Source: Piscinibacter caeni
GTDB taxonomy: Bacteria > Pseudomonadota > Gammaproteobacteria > Burkholderiales > Burkholderiaceae_C
Assembly: GCA_003265685.1 (NCBI GenBank)
Contig: QJOU01000018.1
Coordinates: 1 to 64,000, forward strand
Direction: 5' to 3'
Length of the DNA stretch: 64,000 bases
This document shows positions 53,325-61,592 of the stretch, one piece after another. A program made the translations under genes and the position numbers. Under the pieces are notes generated by a model, which had not been told where the DNA came from, did not search any database, and worked only from the letters and a program-made list of their open reading frames with translations. Each line of letters opens with the position of its first letter. Within the stretch, counting starts at the first letter, position 1.

Positions 53325-54779
53325 ATGCCCGGTGGTCGGGAACTTGTGCGTGTCGCCGATTGGGCGCCGGGCGAGTTGTTGTATTCCCTCGAGGCGAGGA
53401 CCCAGCGCGACTGCGTCATCGGTGATCCTAGGGCCGCGCTTTGGCGCCTGTTGGGATCTCGCACTGTGATCCCGAGCGCAGACCTTCCCTGCCACTTGCT
53501 GCAAGCCTTCGGGCGGTTTGGTCAGTACGCAGGGTTTTCCTCCGTGGAGGATCTGATCGCGCGGACAACGTTGTACCCCTACTTCACTTTCTTCATGCCA
53601 CGTCTTAGGACTGCTCAGGTCTTGGAACGCGCACGCTCGGGTAAGGGCAACGGCCTGAAGACGTTCATGGGGCTGGTGGCCAACCGTTTCGGTGCCAGCG
53701 TGTCATTGCGCTATTGCGAGAGGTGCGCTCGGGCATACCTGCGGGGCTTTGGAGATGTTCCGTGGCTACGATCCCACCAGCTTCCCGGCGTTTGTGTTTG
53801 CTGGCGCCATGGGGAGCCCCTACACGCGCTGCCGAAGCAAAGTTCGATGAGTCATCGTCAAAGGCTAACCACGGCGCTTGCCGCGTCGGGGGCTGTGTGC
53901 CTAGAACCGCAGAGCCTCCGGCACGCGGTCAGATTTGCCAATCTGTCCCATTCGATCCTGCAGGCCGGTTCGATAGGACGAAGCGGTGATCGTCATGCGA
54001 AGGCGTACTGGAGAGCCTTGAAGCATCGCGACTTCACCCGTGGGAACAAGCAGATCCGTTGGTCGGCGCTGAGCCAAGCCCTCCTCGCTGGCGCTGTTTG
54101 CTCCGAAGACGCGGCACTCGTAGGCCAGCTCAACCTCTGTGCGAAGGAACCGCCTGGATGGCTCCGAAGCTTGCTGGGAGGTCGACCCACACAGGCCCAC
54201 CCGATGTGCCACCTGGCACTGATCGACGTCCTATTTGACTCGCTTTCCGGGTTCCTCGATGCGCAGTCCGATGACGACCGGGCATTGGTCGAGCAAATCC
54301 CTGCGTTGACGCCGGGGGACACAGCAGAGATCGCAGGCCTTATTGCCGACGCATCCTTGTCATGCCGGCAAGTCGCCAACACGTGCGGTCTCTCGGTCTC
54401 GACGATTGCCAAGCGTCGGCGGCAGCTAGGCGTACCCGTATCAGCACGGCCCAAGACCGTGACGGTGCATCTCGTTCAATCCGTTCAGGCTGACTTGATC
54501 AGTGGCGCCAATCCGAGCGAAGTTGCCCGGCGGCACAATCTGTCCAGTTCGTCTGTGTATCGAATTCTCTCGAGTCCGGCGCTCGCCGCGACCCACAAGG
54601 CGAAACGCTTTGCTTCTGCCAGAGATGCGTACCGCAAACAGTGGCTGCGCAAAATCTCAAAGGCCCCCGCCGCTCGAGTCGCCGACCTACGACGAACGGG
54701 GGGTGCTTCGTACACCTGGCTCCGTCGGCACGATCCTGCTTGGCTCGACGCCCATTTGCCCAGTCGGACTCTTTCCTGA
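53325..54779 (+). CDS. tnsD: TnsD/TniQ-family target-site selector
   Basis: 484 residues. The N-terminal TniQ domain has the zinc-binding cysteines and histidine in YCERCARAYL and GVCVCWRHGEPL. The C-terminal third has two helix-turn-helix segments (SCRQVANTCGLSVSTIAKRRR and NPSEVARRHNLSSSSVYRIL), as in sequence-specific TnsD proteins and unlike short CRISPR-associated TniQ. It starts 7 bp after tnsC. It should recognise a chromosomal attachment site; no glmS or other classical site is in the window. Confidence 0.88.
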   Translation: MPGGRELVRVADWAPGELLYSLEARTQRDCVIGDPRAALWRLLGSRTVIPSADLPCHLLQAFGRFGQYAGFSSVEDLIARTTLYPYFTFFMPRLRTAQVLERARSGKGNGLKTFMGLVANRFGASVSLRYCERCARAYLRGFGDVPWLRSHQLPGVCVCWRHGEPLHALPKQSSMSHRQRLTTALAASGAVCLEPQSLRHAVRFANLSHSILQAGSIGRSGDRHAKAYWRALKHRDFTRGNKQIRWSALSQALLAGAVCSEDAALVGQLNLCAKEPPGWLRSLLGGRPTQAHPMCHLALIDVLFDSLSGFLDAQSDDDRALVEQIPALTPGDTAEIAGLIADASLSCRQVANTCGLSVSTIAKRRRQLGVPVSARPKTVTVHLVQSVQADLISGANPSEVARRHNLSSSSVYRILSSPALAATHKAKRFASARDAYRKQWLRKISKAPAARVADLRRTGGASYTWLRRHDPAWLDAHLPSRTLS

Positions 54780-55314
54780 AGCGTCGAAGTGACCTGGCCT
54801 CGGGCGTCGATAAGTACTCCGCTGGCCGAACGTCGTCGAGCGCCGACAGCGGTTGTTGAAGCCAACGCAAGGTCGATGCCGCCGCGTCGAATCCAGCCGG
54901 ATCGCGGCTTTCGTTCACGACACGCTGGACGAGCGCGCCAAGCGCTGACACAACACCCGCATCGCGCCCTGCGAAGAGCACCAACGCCTAATTATGTCAA
55001 CTGATTGGCGGCGGGTTAAGCCGCAACCGTGAGGTTGGCAACGATCCTCAGGGAACCCCAATGCCGCAAATGCGAGGAGGTGCGGCCATCGGCCGTTGCC
55101 AGCTGGCGGTTGCCGAACGACCCTGAGCCGCCATCCGGCATCCTGATGTCGCCGCCCGGGAGTTGCCGTTCGGACATCATCGCAGCAACTCGTAGAGGCC
55201 GCGCAGCGGGGGCATCAGGCGGGCAGCACTCGAGGCGATTGAGGCGTAGCGCGCGGCTTGAGGCCGCGCGGCCTCACCACTTCGGGAACCTCACGCGCAA
55301 GCCATCGGCCGGCG
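54780..55314. other. Intergenic DNA after tnsD
   Basis: About 530 bp with no convincing gene. An inverted pair TGATGTC/GACATCA lies at 55144-55150 and 55173-55179. Several GTTGCC-type words recur between 55030 and 55180. These could belong to a transposon or IS end, but I found no matching copy upstream of tnsA, so the element boundary is not set. Confidence 0.4.
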
Positions 55315-55590
55315 GCCCCAGCGGGCGCCCGATGGCACCCCGCTCCACGACGAACGCCACCGCCCCGGGCAGACCGCGCTGTATCGCTTGGTGCAGCAGC
55401 ACGCGTCCAGATCAATTGCCCATGCCGAAGCCAGCTCTGGGGCGGCGTTGCCGCGCTTCGTCAAGGACGCGTTCGACGCCTTCATCGAGTGCGGCATCCT
55501 GACCCACGGCTTCCTGCGGATGCGCTGCGGCGAATGCGGCCGCGACGAGGGCTGTATCGCGCTGGTCGGCCATACGCCAACCTTTCGTTC
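55315..55590 (+). pseudogene. IS91-family transposase, N-terminal remnant
   Basis: One frame reads RHRPGQTALYRLVQQHA then GAALPRFVKDAFDAFIECGILTHGFLRMRCGECG, the conserved start of IS91 transposases including the first zinc CxxC. The reading then diverges near 55580 and the rest of the transposase is absent. It is an old truncated insertion, oriented like the tns genes. Confidence 0.8.
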
Positions 55591-55847
55591 GATGAGAGGT
55601 GCCGAGCGGGAAGCAATACCCGCGTCGGTACCCGGTGTCGTGACGGCGCATGCAGGTGGGAATGAGCCGGCGCTGCGATGGGTCCACTTCACTTCGTAAT
55701 CGAGTGGCTCGCGTCGTGCGTCGAAGGCGACGGCGTCCGCATGCCACCGGAGCTTATGGACAGCAACCAGGCCCGCGCGCGCATGCAGGCCGCGGCGCGC
55801 CGGACCGACCTTACGACCGTTGACGGCCAATCGCCCGGCACACCACG

Positions 55848-56960
55848 TCACGGGGGGCCGATCGCCCTACGCGTGGGCAGCCTGAACCGCACCAGGTTCC
55901 AGCGGCCCACCTGCTCCTCCCATTCGTCACCGACTGCCGGCGTCAGCGGCAACGCCAGGTTCGTGACCACCATCCATGGCCCCTGCACGGCGGTCGAGGC
56001 CGGGAACAGCAGCCCCCGTGGCGCGCCGTCGCGCGATATGCCCCTGAACTCGCCGGCGCGCACGCGGGTGAGGCCGCGCTCGTCGACGCCCAGCACCACG
56101 TCGGCCTGGTTCGCCGCTACCCAGAGCAGCCCGTCATGGAACAGGAGCCCGTCAGCCCCCGGCAGGCTTTCGGCGACGACGCTCATCGGCCCAGACGGCA
56201 TCGGCAACCGCAGCAGGCGACCGTCGCCGGCATTGTTCACGTAGAGCTGGGTCTCGTCGGCGTTGAACGCCAGCCCGTTCGCGCCGAATGGCAGGGCGCC
56301 TGCCGTCGCCAACAGGGGATCCCGCGAGACGACATCGACAGTGCACGGCGTGCAGGTGGTCGCACCCTCGATGCGGTAGATCGCGCCCTGGAACGAATCC
56401 GAGATGTAGAGATTGCGCGCCTTGTCGAACACCATGCCGTTCGGCGCCGCGAAGCCACTGGAGCCGAAGCCGATCCTGTCTTCGCTGCCGTCGGGGTTGG
56501 CCACGCGGCGTGGCGCCGGCATCGGCGGTTCGAGTGCCTGGAACGACACCACGTCCTCCACCGGCGAGGCGGCCGTGAACTCGGCATCGATGCGCTGCAG
56601 TCTCGATGCGCCAAAGTTCAGGACATAGACCTTGCCGTCGGCAACCGCGATGCCGGTCAGCGGCATTGGCCCGAATGACTTATGTGCCAGCAGCCGCCCC
56701 TGCGCCGAATATCGCAGCAGCTGATTGTTCCGCGCAGATTCCGGTACCCGCGCGTCGAAGGTGCCGACGATGAGATCACCATTGCGCGGGTTGCTTGCCA
56801 ATCCTTCCGGGTAACGAACGCCGTCGGGCAACGTCACGAAGGTCTCGACCGCGAGGCGCAGCAGTTCTTGGTCGGCGGCGCGTGCCGGGTGGACCGGCAC
56901 GAACATGGACAGGAGCGCGGCAAGCGCCATGCGGAGGAAGGGCTGCAAGCGAGACTCCAA
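55848..56960 (-). CDS. Exported SMP-30/NHL-like beta-propeller protein
   Basis: 370 residues with a signal peptide (cleavage near ARAAD, residue 29). Repeated strands (GVRYPEGLASNPRNGDLIVG, NGMVFDKARNLYISDS, NGLAFNADETQLYVNN, GADGLLFHDGLLWVAAN) resemble the six-bladed SMP-30/gluconolactonase fold, whose acidic and Asn residues hold a divalent metal. Cys pair TTCTPC may form a disulfide. Probably periplasmic lactonase-like or sugar-acid binding. It is divergent from the hydrolase gene at 57206. Confidence 0.78.
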   Translation of the reverse strand: MESRLQPFLRMALAALLSMFVPVHPARAADQELLRLAVETFVTLPDGVRYPEGLASNPRNGDLIVGTFDARVPESARNNQLLRYSAQGRLLAHKSFGPMPLTGIAVADGKVYVLNFGASRLQRIDAEFTAASPVEDVVSFQALEPPMPAPRRVANPDGSEDRIGFGSSGFAAPNGMVFDKARNLYISDSFQGAIYRIEGATTCTPCTVDVVSRDPLLATAGALPFGANGLAFNADETQLYVNNAGDGRLLRLPMPSGPMSVVAESLPGADGLLFHDGLLWVAANQADVVLGVDERGLTRVRAGEFRGISRDGAPRGLLFPASTAVQGPWMVVTNLALPLTPAVGDEWEEQVGRWNLVRFRLPTRRAIGPP

Positions 56961-57205
56961 GTTCGAGGATGGCGGACCACATGGTCCATCGGCCCGACAT
57001 CTCGCACATCACCCGCGTAGCCTGCATCCGTCGCTCTCTCTGCGCGGATGTGCAGACTGGCCAACGGGGAGAGACCGGAACTGGTCGGCTGGTTGTAATG
57101 CCAGCCTCTACGCTGGACGAGCGCGCATTCGGCCCGAATCGGGATGCCGTCGCGTACAGACTCGCCGAAGCTCGCGGTGGCTATTCAACTGCACTGGAGC
57201 GTACG

Positions 57206-58126
57206 ATGACTCGTTCGACACCTTTCGCCACCCTGCTGCTTTCGTTGCTGCTGCTTGTCGGTGCATCGCCGGCCGCAGCGTCCGGCCCAACCACCTCGGC
57301 CGCCACGCAGTACGTCGACATCGACGGGGCCCGCATCGCCTACCGAGCGATCGGCCCGCAAGGCAGCGTCCCCCTCCTGTTGCTGAACCGTTTCCGCGGG
57401 ACGATGGATGACTGGGATCCGGCGCTGATCGACAACCTCGCGCGCGAACGGCAAGTGTTGATGTTCGACCAGCCCGGTTTCGCACGCTCCAGCGGCGATC
57501 CGCCGAACTCGCTGCCGGCATTCGCCGCCTCGGCGGCGCGTTTTGCCAGTGCTCTGGGTCACCGGCAGGTCGACGTACTCGGGTACTCCATGGGTGGCAC
57601 CGTCGCGCTGCAGTTCGCACTCGATCACCCCGGACTCCTGCGGCGCCTGATCGTGGCAGGTTCTGGTCCGGGCCATGTTCCCGACGTCCCGCCGGGGCCG
57701 CCGGCTTCCGATCGGGTGTGGCCCGTGGCGACCAAGCCGGTCAACGACGATGCCGACTTCCTCTTCCTCTTCTTCGAGGACACGCCGAGCAGCCAAGCCG
57801 CCGGCCGGGCGTACCGCGATCGCCTGCGCAAGCGCAGCGATGCATTCGCCCGCGTCGTCGAACCCGCCGCTTGGCAGGCGCAGTTGCGCTCGGCCAAATC
57901 CGTGGGTACCGCGGCCACGTCGCTGCTGCCGAAGCTCGGAGTAATCACGCATCCCACGCTCGTCGCCAATGGCAGGGAGGACATCATGGTGGCGACCTAT
58001 GCCTCCTTCGCGATGGCGAGGGCCATGCCGCGTGCTCGCCTTCTCATCTACCCCGACTCGGGACATGGCTTCCTATTTCAGTACCCCGAGGACTTTGCGG
58101 ACGAGGTGCTCAGGTTCCTGCGTTGA
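57206..58126 (+). CDS. Exported alpha/beta hydrolase
   Basis: 306 residues, with a signal peptide (about residues 1-26, ending AAASG). The core has the oxyanion region LLNRFRG, the nucleophile elbow GYSMGGTVAL, an acid in VANGREDIMV and the catalytic His in DSGHGFLFQ. This matches periplasmic esterase or epoxide-hydrolase-like proteins. It is divergent from the beta-propeller gene with a 245-bp shared promoter region in which I could define no clear hexamers. Substrate unknown. Confidence 0.85.
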   Translation: MTRSTPFATLLLSLLLLVGASPAAASGPTTSAATQYVDIDGARIAYRAIGPQGSVPLLLLNRFRGTMDDWDPALIDNLARERQVLMFDQPGFARSSGDPPNSLPAFAASAARFASALGHRQVDVLGYSMGGTVALQFALDHPGLLRRLIVAGSGPGHVPDVPPGPPASDRVWPVATKPVNDDADFLFLFFEDTPSSQAAGRAYRDRLRKRSDAFARVVEPAAWQAQLRSAKSVGTAATSLLPKLGVITHPTLVANGREDIMVATYASFAMARAMPRARLLIYPDSGHGFLFQYPEDFADEVLRFLR

Positions 58127-58489
58127 CACGGTGGAATCCGCGGCCTAGCGTCACCCGCCTGGAGCTTGTGTCCGGAGGGCAGAGGTTCGTGGGCGTGACC
58201 GGGGTGCAGGTCGACAGCAGTTGCCAGTCCACTCAAGTCGGCTCGACGGCCCCAAGTTCACAGAGCCACTGGGACGCTTCCCGGGCCGTCGAGAGCTCGC
58301 CCGAGCCGGACTCGCACCGGCTTAACCCCCGGATCGCGAGGTCGATGTCCCAGCATGGGGTGCATGTCTTTCGTCGCGGCAAGGCGCGTGGGGCGAAGCC
58401 CGAAGCGGCTTGCCGCGCGGCGGCGGCCTTTGCGATCGGGGGGTCATCGGGGCCCGGATAGGGTTGATGCGCGACCAATCAACCGATCC
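58127..58489. other. Intergenic DNA without recognised gene
   Basis: About 360 bp. It includes a 5-bp GCCGG/CCGGC hairpin near 58305-58321 with a 7-nt loop that imitates a tRNA T arm, but no full cloverleaf forms around it. A minus-strand frame of 81 codons overlaps but has no recognisable motif. Confidence 0.4.
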
Positions 58490-59300
58490 AGGACATCTCC
58501 AAGAACGAACTCGCCGAGATGGGATCTGGCATTGTTGTGCTGCGCCAGGTGCAGCAGTTCATGACCCAGCGCCTGATGGAACTCGATATCGACGAGTGCT
58601 GCGGCACCGGCTGAAACGAAGGCAACGCCGATCGGCTGAGCAGATGCACTGGCTATCCCGAGAGGATTCGGGACACGCGCGCTGGCAGTGTCGATGTGAA
58701 GCTACCCAAGCTGCGCCAGAGCGGCTCCTACCCCGGACTCCTCGAGCCTCAGCGTACGGCCGAAAAGATGCTCACGGCCGTGATCGAAATGGCCCAAGAT
58801 CGTGGCATCGACACACGCTTGGTGGGCGACCTGGTCAACGCACCGAGCATGAGCGGCGTCGTCAGGAGAGCCAAGTCAGCCGGCTATGCGGCGAGTTCGA
58901 TAGGCGCGTCGGCGCCTTCCTTGATCGTCAGATCGAAGGCAACCGGCCGTACCGCTGGATCCACGCCGCGCAGGTGAAGACGCGCGCGGCCAGGCGCATC
59001 GTGAGCGTTGCGATTTCGGCGCCAGCGAGTCCGAGTCGTTCTGGACACAGATTCTGCACAGCCTGAGACGGCGTGATCTGCGCAGTTTGAAGCTCGTCTC
59101 CAGCGATGGGGACGATGTCGTCAAGGCTGCCGCGATCTGGCAGCTCAGACGCGTTCAACTCATGCGTAGCGCCCTGACGCACACCGGCAAATTGCAGCGG
59201 CACATGGTCAGCGCCGCCGCCGACATCGTGGTCGTTCAAGACCAACCCGACGCGGCACGAGCTGAGCGGCTATCAGCGGCCCACTCGCTGCGACGCAAGT
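58490..59300 (+). pseudogene. IS256-family (mutator-type) transposase remnant
   Basis: Pieces of one transposase appear in order in different frames: LRQVQQFMTQRLMELDID, then SVDVKLPKLRQSGSYPGLLEPQR and TAVIEMAQDRGIDTRLVGDLVNA, then SQVSRLCGEFDRRVGAFLDRQIEG, and near 59160 LMRSALTHTGK. These match IS256 transposases. At least three frameshifts and a stop break it. No terminal repeats were found. It marks the right border of the accessory zone. Confidence 0.8.
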
Positions 59301-59452
59301 TCCTCGAAAGCAGTACGAGGAGTCGTCGCTCAATCGTCGGCGGACGCAGTTTGAGCGCCTGCATACCCTCGCCGATGCTGCGCGTACCCGGCTGCGCGCA
59401 TGGTTCGCCGAGTACCAACGCGCCAGCAGCGGGTTTCTGCCCGCCGCCTTCC

Positions 59453-59860
59453 TCAACGCGCGACGGGTGCTGCGCTGCCCGCCAGATCGACCGCCTGCCG
59501 GCCGTCGAGGGCCGGCGCGCGCCCGTGGTGGCGTTCGTAGGCCTCGAACCCGCCCAGCACGGGCCTCGGCTCGTGGCGCACCACGCGCAGCGTCGGCTGC
59601 TCGCCCGCCGCCCGGGCCAGCTCGATGGCCTCGTCAAACGAGCGACCTTGGTGGATGAGGTAGCGGGCGTAGGCGCCCGGCACCAGCCGCACCCCGCTGT
59701 CGGCGGACGGCGCTGCGCGTGTCTCGCAACCCTGGCGGTCGCCCAGCACGCTGCAGCGGTAGACGGAATCGCCCTCGGCATGGGCGGGCAACGGAGCGGC
59801 CAGCGAGAGCAGCGCGGCGCCGCCCAGCGGCAGCCAGCGCAGGAAGTTCAGGTTCGTCAT
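59453..59860 (-). CDS. Hypothetical exported protein
   Basis: 135 residues with a signal peptide (cleavage near AHAEGD, residue 28). The mature part has two cysteines (RCSVLGDRQGC) spaced to form a disulfide, then a helical charged region. A GGAG site precedes the ATG at 59860. It is on the same strand as the DUF4148 gene 32 bp upstream, so they may be co-transcribed. I do not recognise a family. Confidence 0.65.
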   Translation of the reverse strand: MTNLNFLRWLPLGGAALLSLAAPLPAHAEGDSVYRCSVLGDRQGCETRAAPSADSGVRLVPGAYARYLIHQGRSFDEAIELARAAGEQPTLRVVRHEPRPVLGGFEAYERHHGRAPALDGRQAVDLAGSAAPVAR

Positions 59861-59892
59861 GGAGGATCTCCTCTGAGTTCACATACCGAAGT

Positions 59893-60312
59893 TCAGCTGC
59901 CCGAGCGCTCGCCCTGGCTCAGGCGCACGCCCAAGGCCATGACCTGCGCCAGCTCGGCCTGCACTTGCGCACGCGTCTTCGACGAGGCGATGTCGTGGCG
60001 GCCGAAGCTGCCGTAGAGCGCCCCGCTGTTGCGCGTTTCCAGCGTGCCATCGCGGCGCGCAGCGTCCAGCTCGGCGAGTACCTCCGTACGCGTGCGGGTC
60101 GAGACCAGGCGCGCCGTATCGATTTGGCCGTACAGCGCACCGGCGAGCGGGAGCTGACCGGCGGCACGCGCCTGCTCGAACTCGGCGATGACCTCGGTGC
60201 GGCTGCGCGTCGACAGCGTCTGGCTGGCGAAGTCCTGCGTGCCCTCCTGGGCAAACGTGCCGGCGGAGGCGAACAGGGTGACGGCGGCAAGGGCGATGCG
60301 ATAGGTCTTCAT
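59893..60312 (-). CDS. DUF4148 family exported protein (copy 1)
   Basis: 139 residues with a signal peptide (cleavage after FAQ). The mature protein has three repeats of a helical motif with RTEVxAEhxxAR (SRTEVIAEFEQARAAG, TRTEVLAELDAARRDG, SKTRAQVQAELAQV), typical of DUF4148, a periplasmic family frequent in Burkholderiales with unknown role. A close paralogue lies at 62236. The upstream region is also conserved between the two. Confidence 0.9.
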   Translation of the reverse strand: MKTYRIALAAVTLFASAGTFAQEGTQDFASQTLSTRSRTEVIAEFEQARAAGQLPLAGALYGQIDTARLVSTRTRTEVLAELDAARRDGTLETRNSGALYGSFGRHDIASSKTRAQVQAELAQVMALGVRLSQGERSGS

Positions 60313-60410
60313 GGCGGTTTCCTGGTGGGTTGCGAGTCGGTCACTGACGCGTGTCGCCACCATGGCAACTGCTGCGTCTTCGACGGGCCGGGGAGATCAG
60401 GCCCGTCGAT

Positions 60411-60490
60411 GTGACCAATCTAGGCGCCGCACCTGCGCAGAAAAATGGCTCATCGGCCAATGCAGCGTTGCACTCCCGCCAAAGTTGCAG
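60411..60490 (-). promoter_or_regulatory. Upstream block of DUF4148 copy 1, shared with copy 2
   Basis: About 75 bp similar to 62675-62755. Shared words include GACCAATCTAGG, CGGCCAATGCA and GCCAAAG. On the minus strand this gives a TAGATT -10-like hexamer (60422-60417) with a T-rich -35 position 17 bp away. Retention between paralogues suggests a functional promoter or binding site. Confidence 0.55.
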
Positions 60491-60630
60491 CGTGCCCCGC
60501 GTGCACCCATCCTCCATGCACGGCCCGTGCACAGAGCGATCGATCTCCGAGGGTCGTCGCCACCGTCGTGCAAGCATGCATGCGGGCAAGCGTACGGACG
60601 CGCACGGCCGCGGACGAGGGCCGGCAAAGT
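60491..60630. other. Remainder of the gap between the DUF4148 and Rof-like genes
   Basis: The gap 60313-60630 is about 318 bp. Outside the conserved block it has no gene and no hairpin that I can support. Confidence 0.4.
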
Positions 60631-60876
60631 TCAGAAGTCGGACAGCCTGGCGTCGCCGACTTCGAGCAGCTGATCGAGGCGCAGGGTTTCGCCCGTGCCG
60701 AGCACGACGTACTCGGCGCCCTCCCGGGCGAACACGTCGTCGATGGTTGCAGTGAGCTCCTTCACCTCACCCGCGGTGGCGCGAAAGCGGACCCGCGTGG
60801 GTCGGCGCAGCGTCGCATGCGACTCGAGCAGGTCGTGGAACTCGCAGCTGATTGGCTCGCACTTGGCGGATGTCAT
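60631..60876 (-). CDS. Rof-like (Rho-binding antiterminator) protein
   Basis: 81 residues. The start MTSAKCEPISCEFHDLLES followed by strands (VRFRATAGEVKELTATIDDVF, AEYVVLGTGETLRLDQLLEV) fits the small Sm-like Rof/YaeO fold that binds and inhibits Rho. The family is short and divergent, so this is by pattern and length. No neighbour gives further support. Confidence 0.65.
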   Translation of the reverse strand: MTSAKCEPISCEFHDLLESHATLRRPTRVRFRATAGEVKELTATIDDVFAREGAEYVVLGTGETLRLDQLLEVGDARLSDF

Positions 60877-60991
60877 GGTCGTGAGGCCTGCGTCATTGTC
60901 ATCGCACCTGCCCTCGCCTTACCGTACAAGGGGGAAAACGATGCGTCGCGCCGGGCCGAAGACAGCGCCTGCATCACCCGTCGCTGCCTGC

Positions 60992-61471
60992 TCAGCCGGC
61001 GGCCACGAAGCGGTCGACACGGGCCGCTTCGTGCACACGGCGGGGCTCCTCCGCCAGGACGTCCAGCGGCCGGCAGCCGTGGATCCAGACGTTCGGCTGC
61101 ACGAACCAGAGGGAGAGACGCCAGCCGTCGTAGAATGGCGCGAGTTCATCGACGACGCGGCGGCACGGCTCGCGCAGCTCACCGCGGCGAGCGTCGAACT
61201 GGAACCAGGGCATCCACGTGGAGCCGCCCCAATCGAACCGGATCGCTTGGTCGTCGGGCGTCACGTCGGCACCGAGCGCCTGCCGCCGACGCAGCACCTC
61301 GGATTCGCGCCACAACCCGCCGTGGCCACGGTAGGCGGCGAGCATCTGCAGGAACGCGGCGTCCTGCTCCGCGATGTCGGCGTCGACCCGGAAGGCGCTG
61401 CGTGGGCCGGCGGGCCCGAAGAATACGCGGGTGGGTTGCCCGGCAGGCGGGGCGGCGACGGCGATGCTCAT
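60992..61471 (-). CDS. Hypothetical protein with MbcA/ParS-like C-terminus
   Basis: 159 residues. The C-terminal third (LSLWFVQPNVWIHGCRPLDVLAEEP) resembles the toxin-binding domain of Xre/MbcA/ParS antitoxins, where a W..PN..L.GxxPLDLL pattern is typical. The N-terminal half has no helix-turn-helix that I can see. No RES-type toxin gene adjoins it, so a toxin-antitoxin role is doubtful. It lies downstream of the pagL-like gene. Confidence 0.5.
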   Translation of the reverse strand: MSIAVAAPPAGQPTRVFFGPAGPRSAFRVDADIAEQDAAFLQMLAAYRGHGGLWRESEVLRRRQALGADVTPDDQAIRFDWGGSTWMPWFQFDARRGELREPCRRVVDELAPFYDGWRLSLWFVQPNVWIHGCRPLDVLAEEPRRVHEAARVDRFVAAG

Positions 61472-61592
61472 GGTGCGCTCCTTCGCAGAACGATTCACTG
61501 TGCCGCCGGCCTGGCAGGCCCGCGTCCTCCGAACGGCCGATGTCGCGTACCACCTTGGTGGCATGCAGGCATCGGCCGCGCTTGCTGCTGGG

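Larger units (their letters stand above)
48830..54779 (+). mobile_element. Tn7-like transposition module (tnsA-tnsB-tnsC-tnsD)
   Basis: Four same-strand genes with overlapping or closely spaced ends: a TnsA-like endonuclease, a TnsB DDE transposase, a TnsC AAA+ regulator and a TnsD/TniQ target selector. This is the core set of Tn7-family elements with TnsD-directed insertion. tnsE is absent. GC is clearly below that of the neighbouring catabolic and arsenic genes, fitting horizontal arrival. The transposon ends (5'-TGT with TnsB-site arrays) could not be placed. IS remnants on both sides (IS66, IS91, IS256) suggest the surroundings have decayed, while all four reading frames are intact. Confidence 0.9.

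Noticed and set aside
58305-58321. T-arm-like hairpin suggesting a tRNA
   Set aside because: Loop lacks the TTC signature and no D arm, anticodon arm or acceptor stem can be formed around it.
48000-60000. CRISPR array or cas genes linked to the Tn7-like module
   Set aside because: No regularly spaced direct repeats and no Cas-like protein were found; the TniQ protein is the long TnsD type.
60411-60490. Sigma54 promoter for the DUF4148 genes
   Set aside because: TTGGC and TGCA words occur but the GG to GC spacing is three bases short of the -24/-12 pattern in both copies.
60992-61471. Toxin-antitoxin module
   Set aside because: Only an antitoxin-like C-terminus is visible; no RES-type toxin or helix-turn-helix partner is adjacent.
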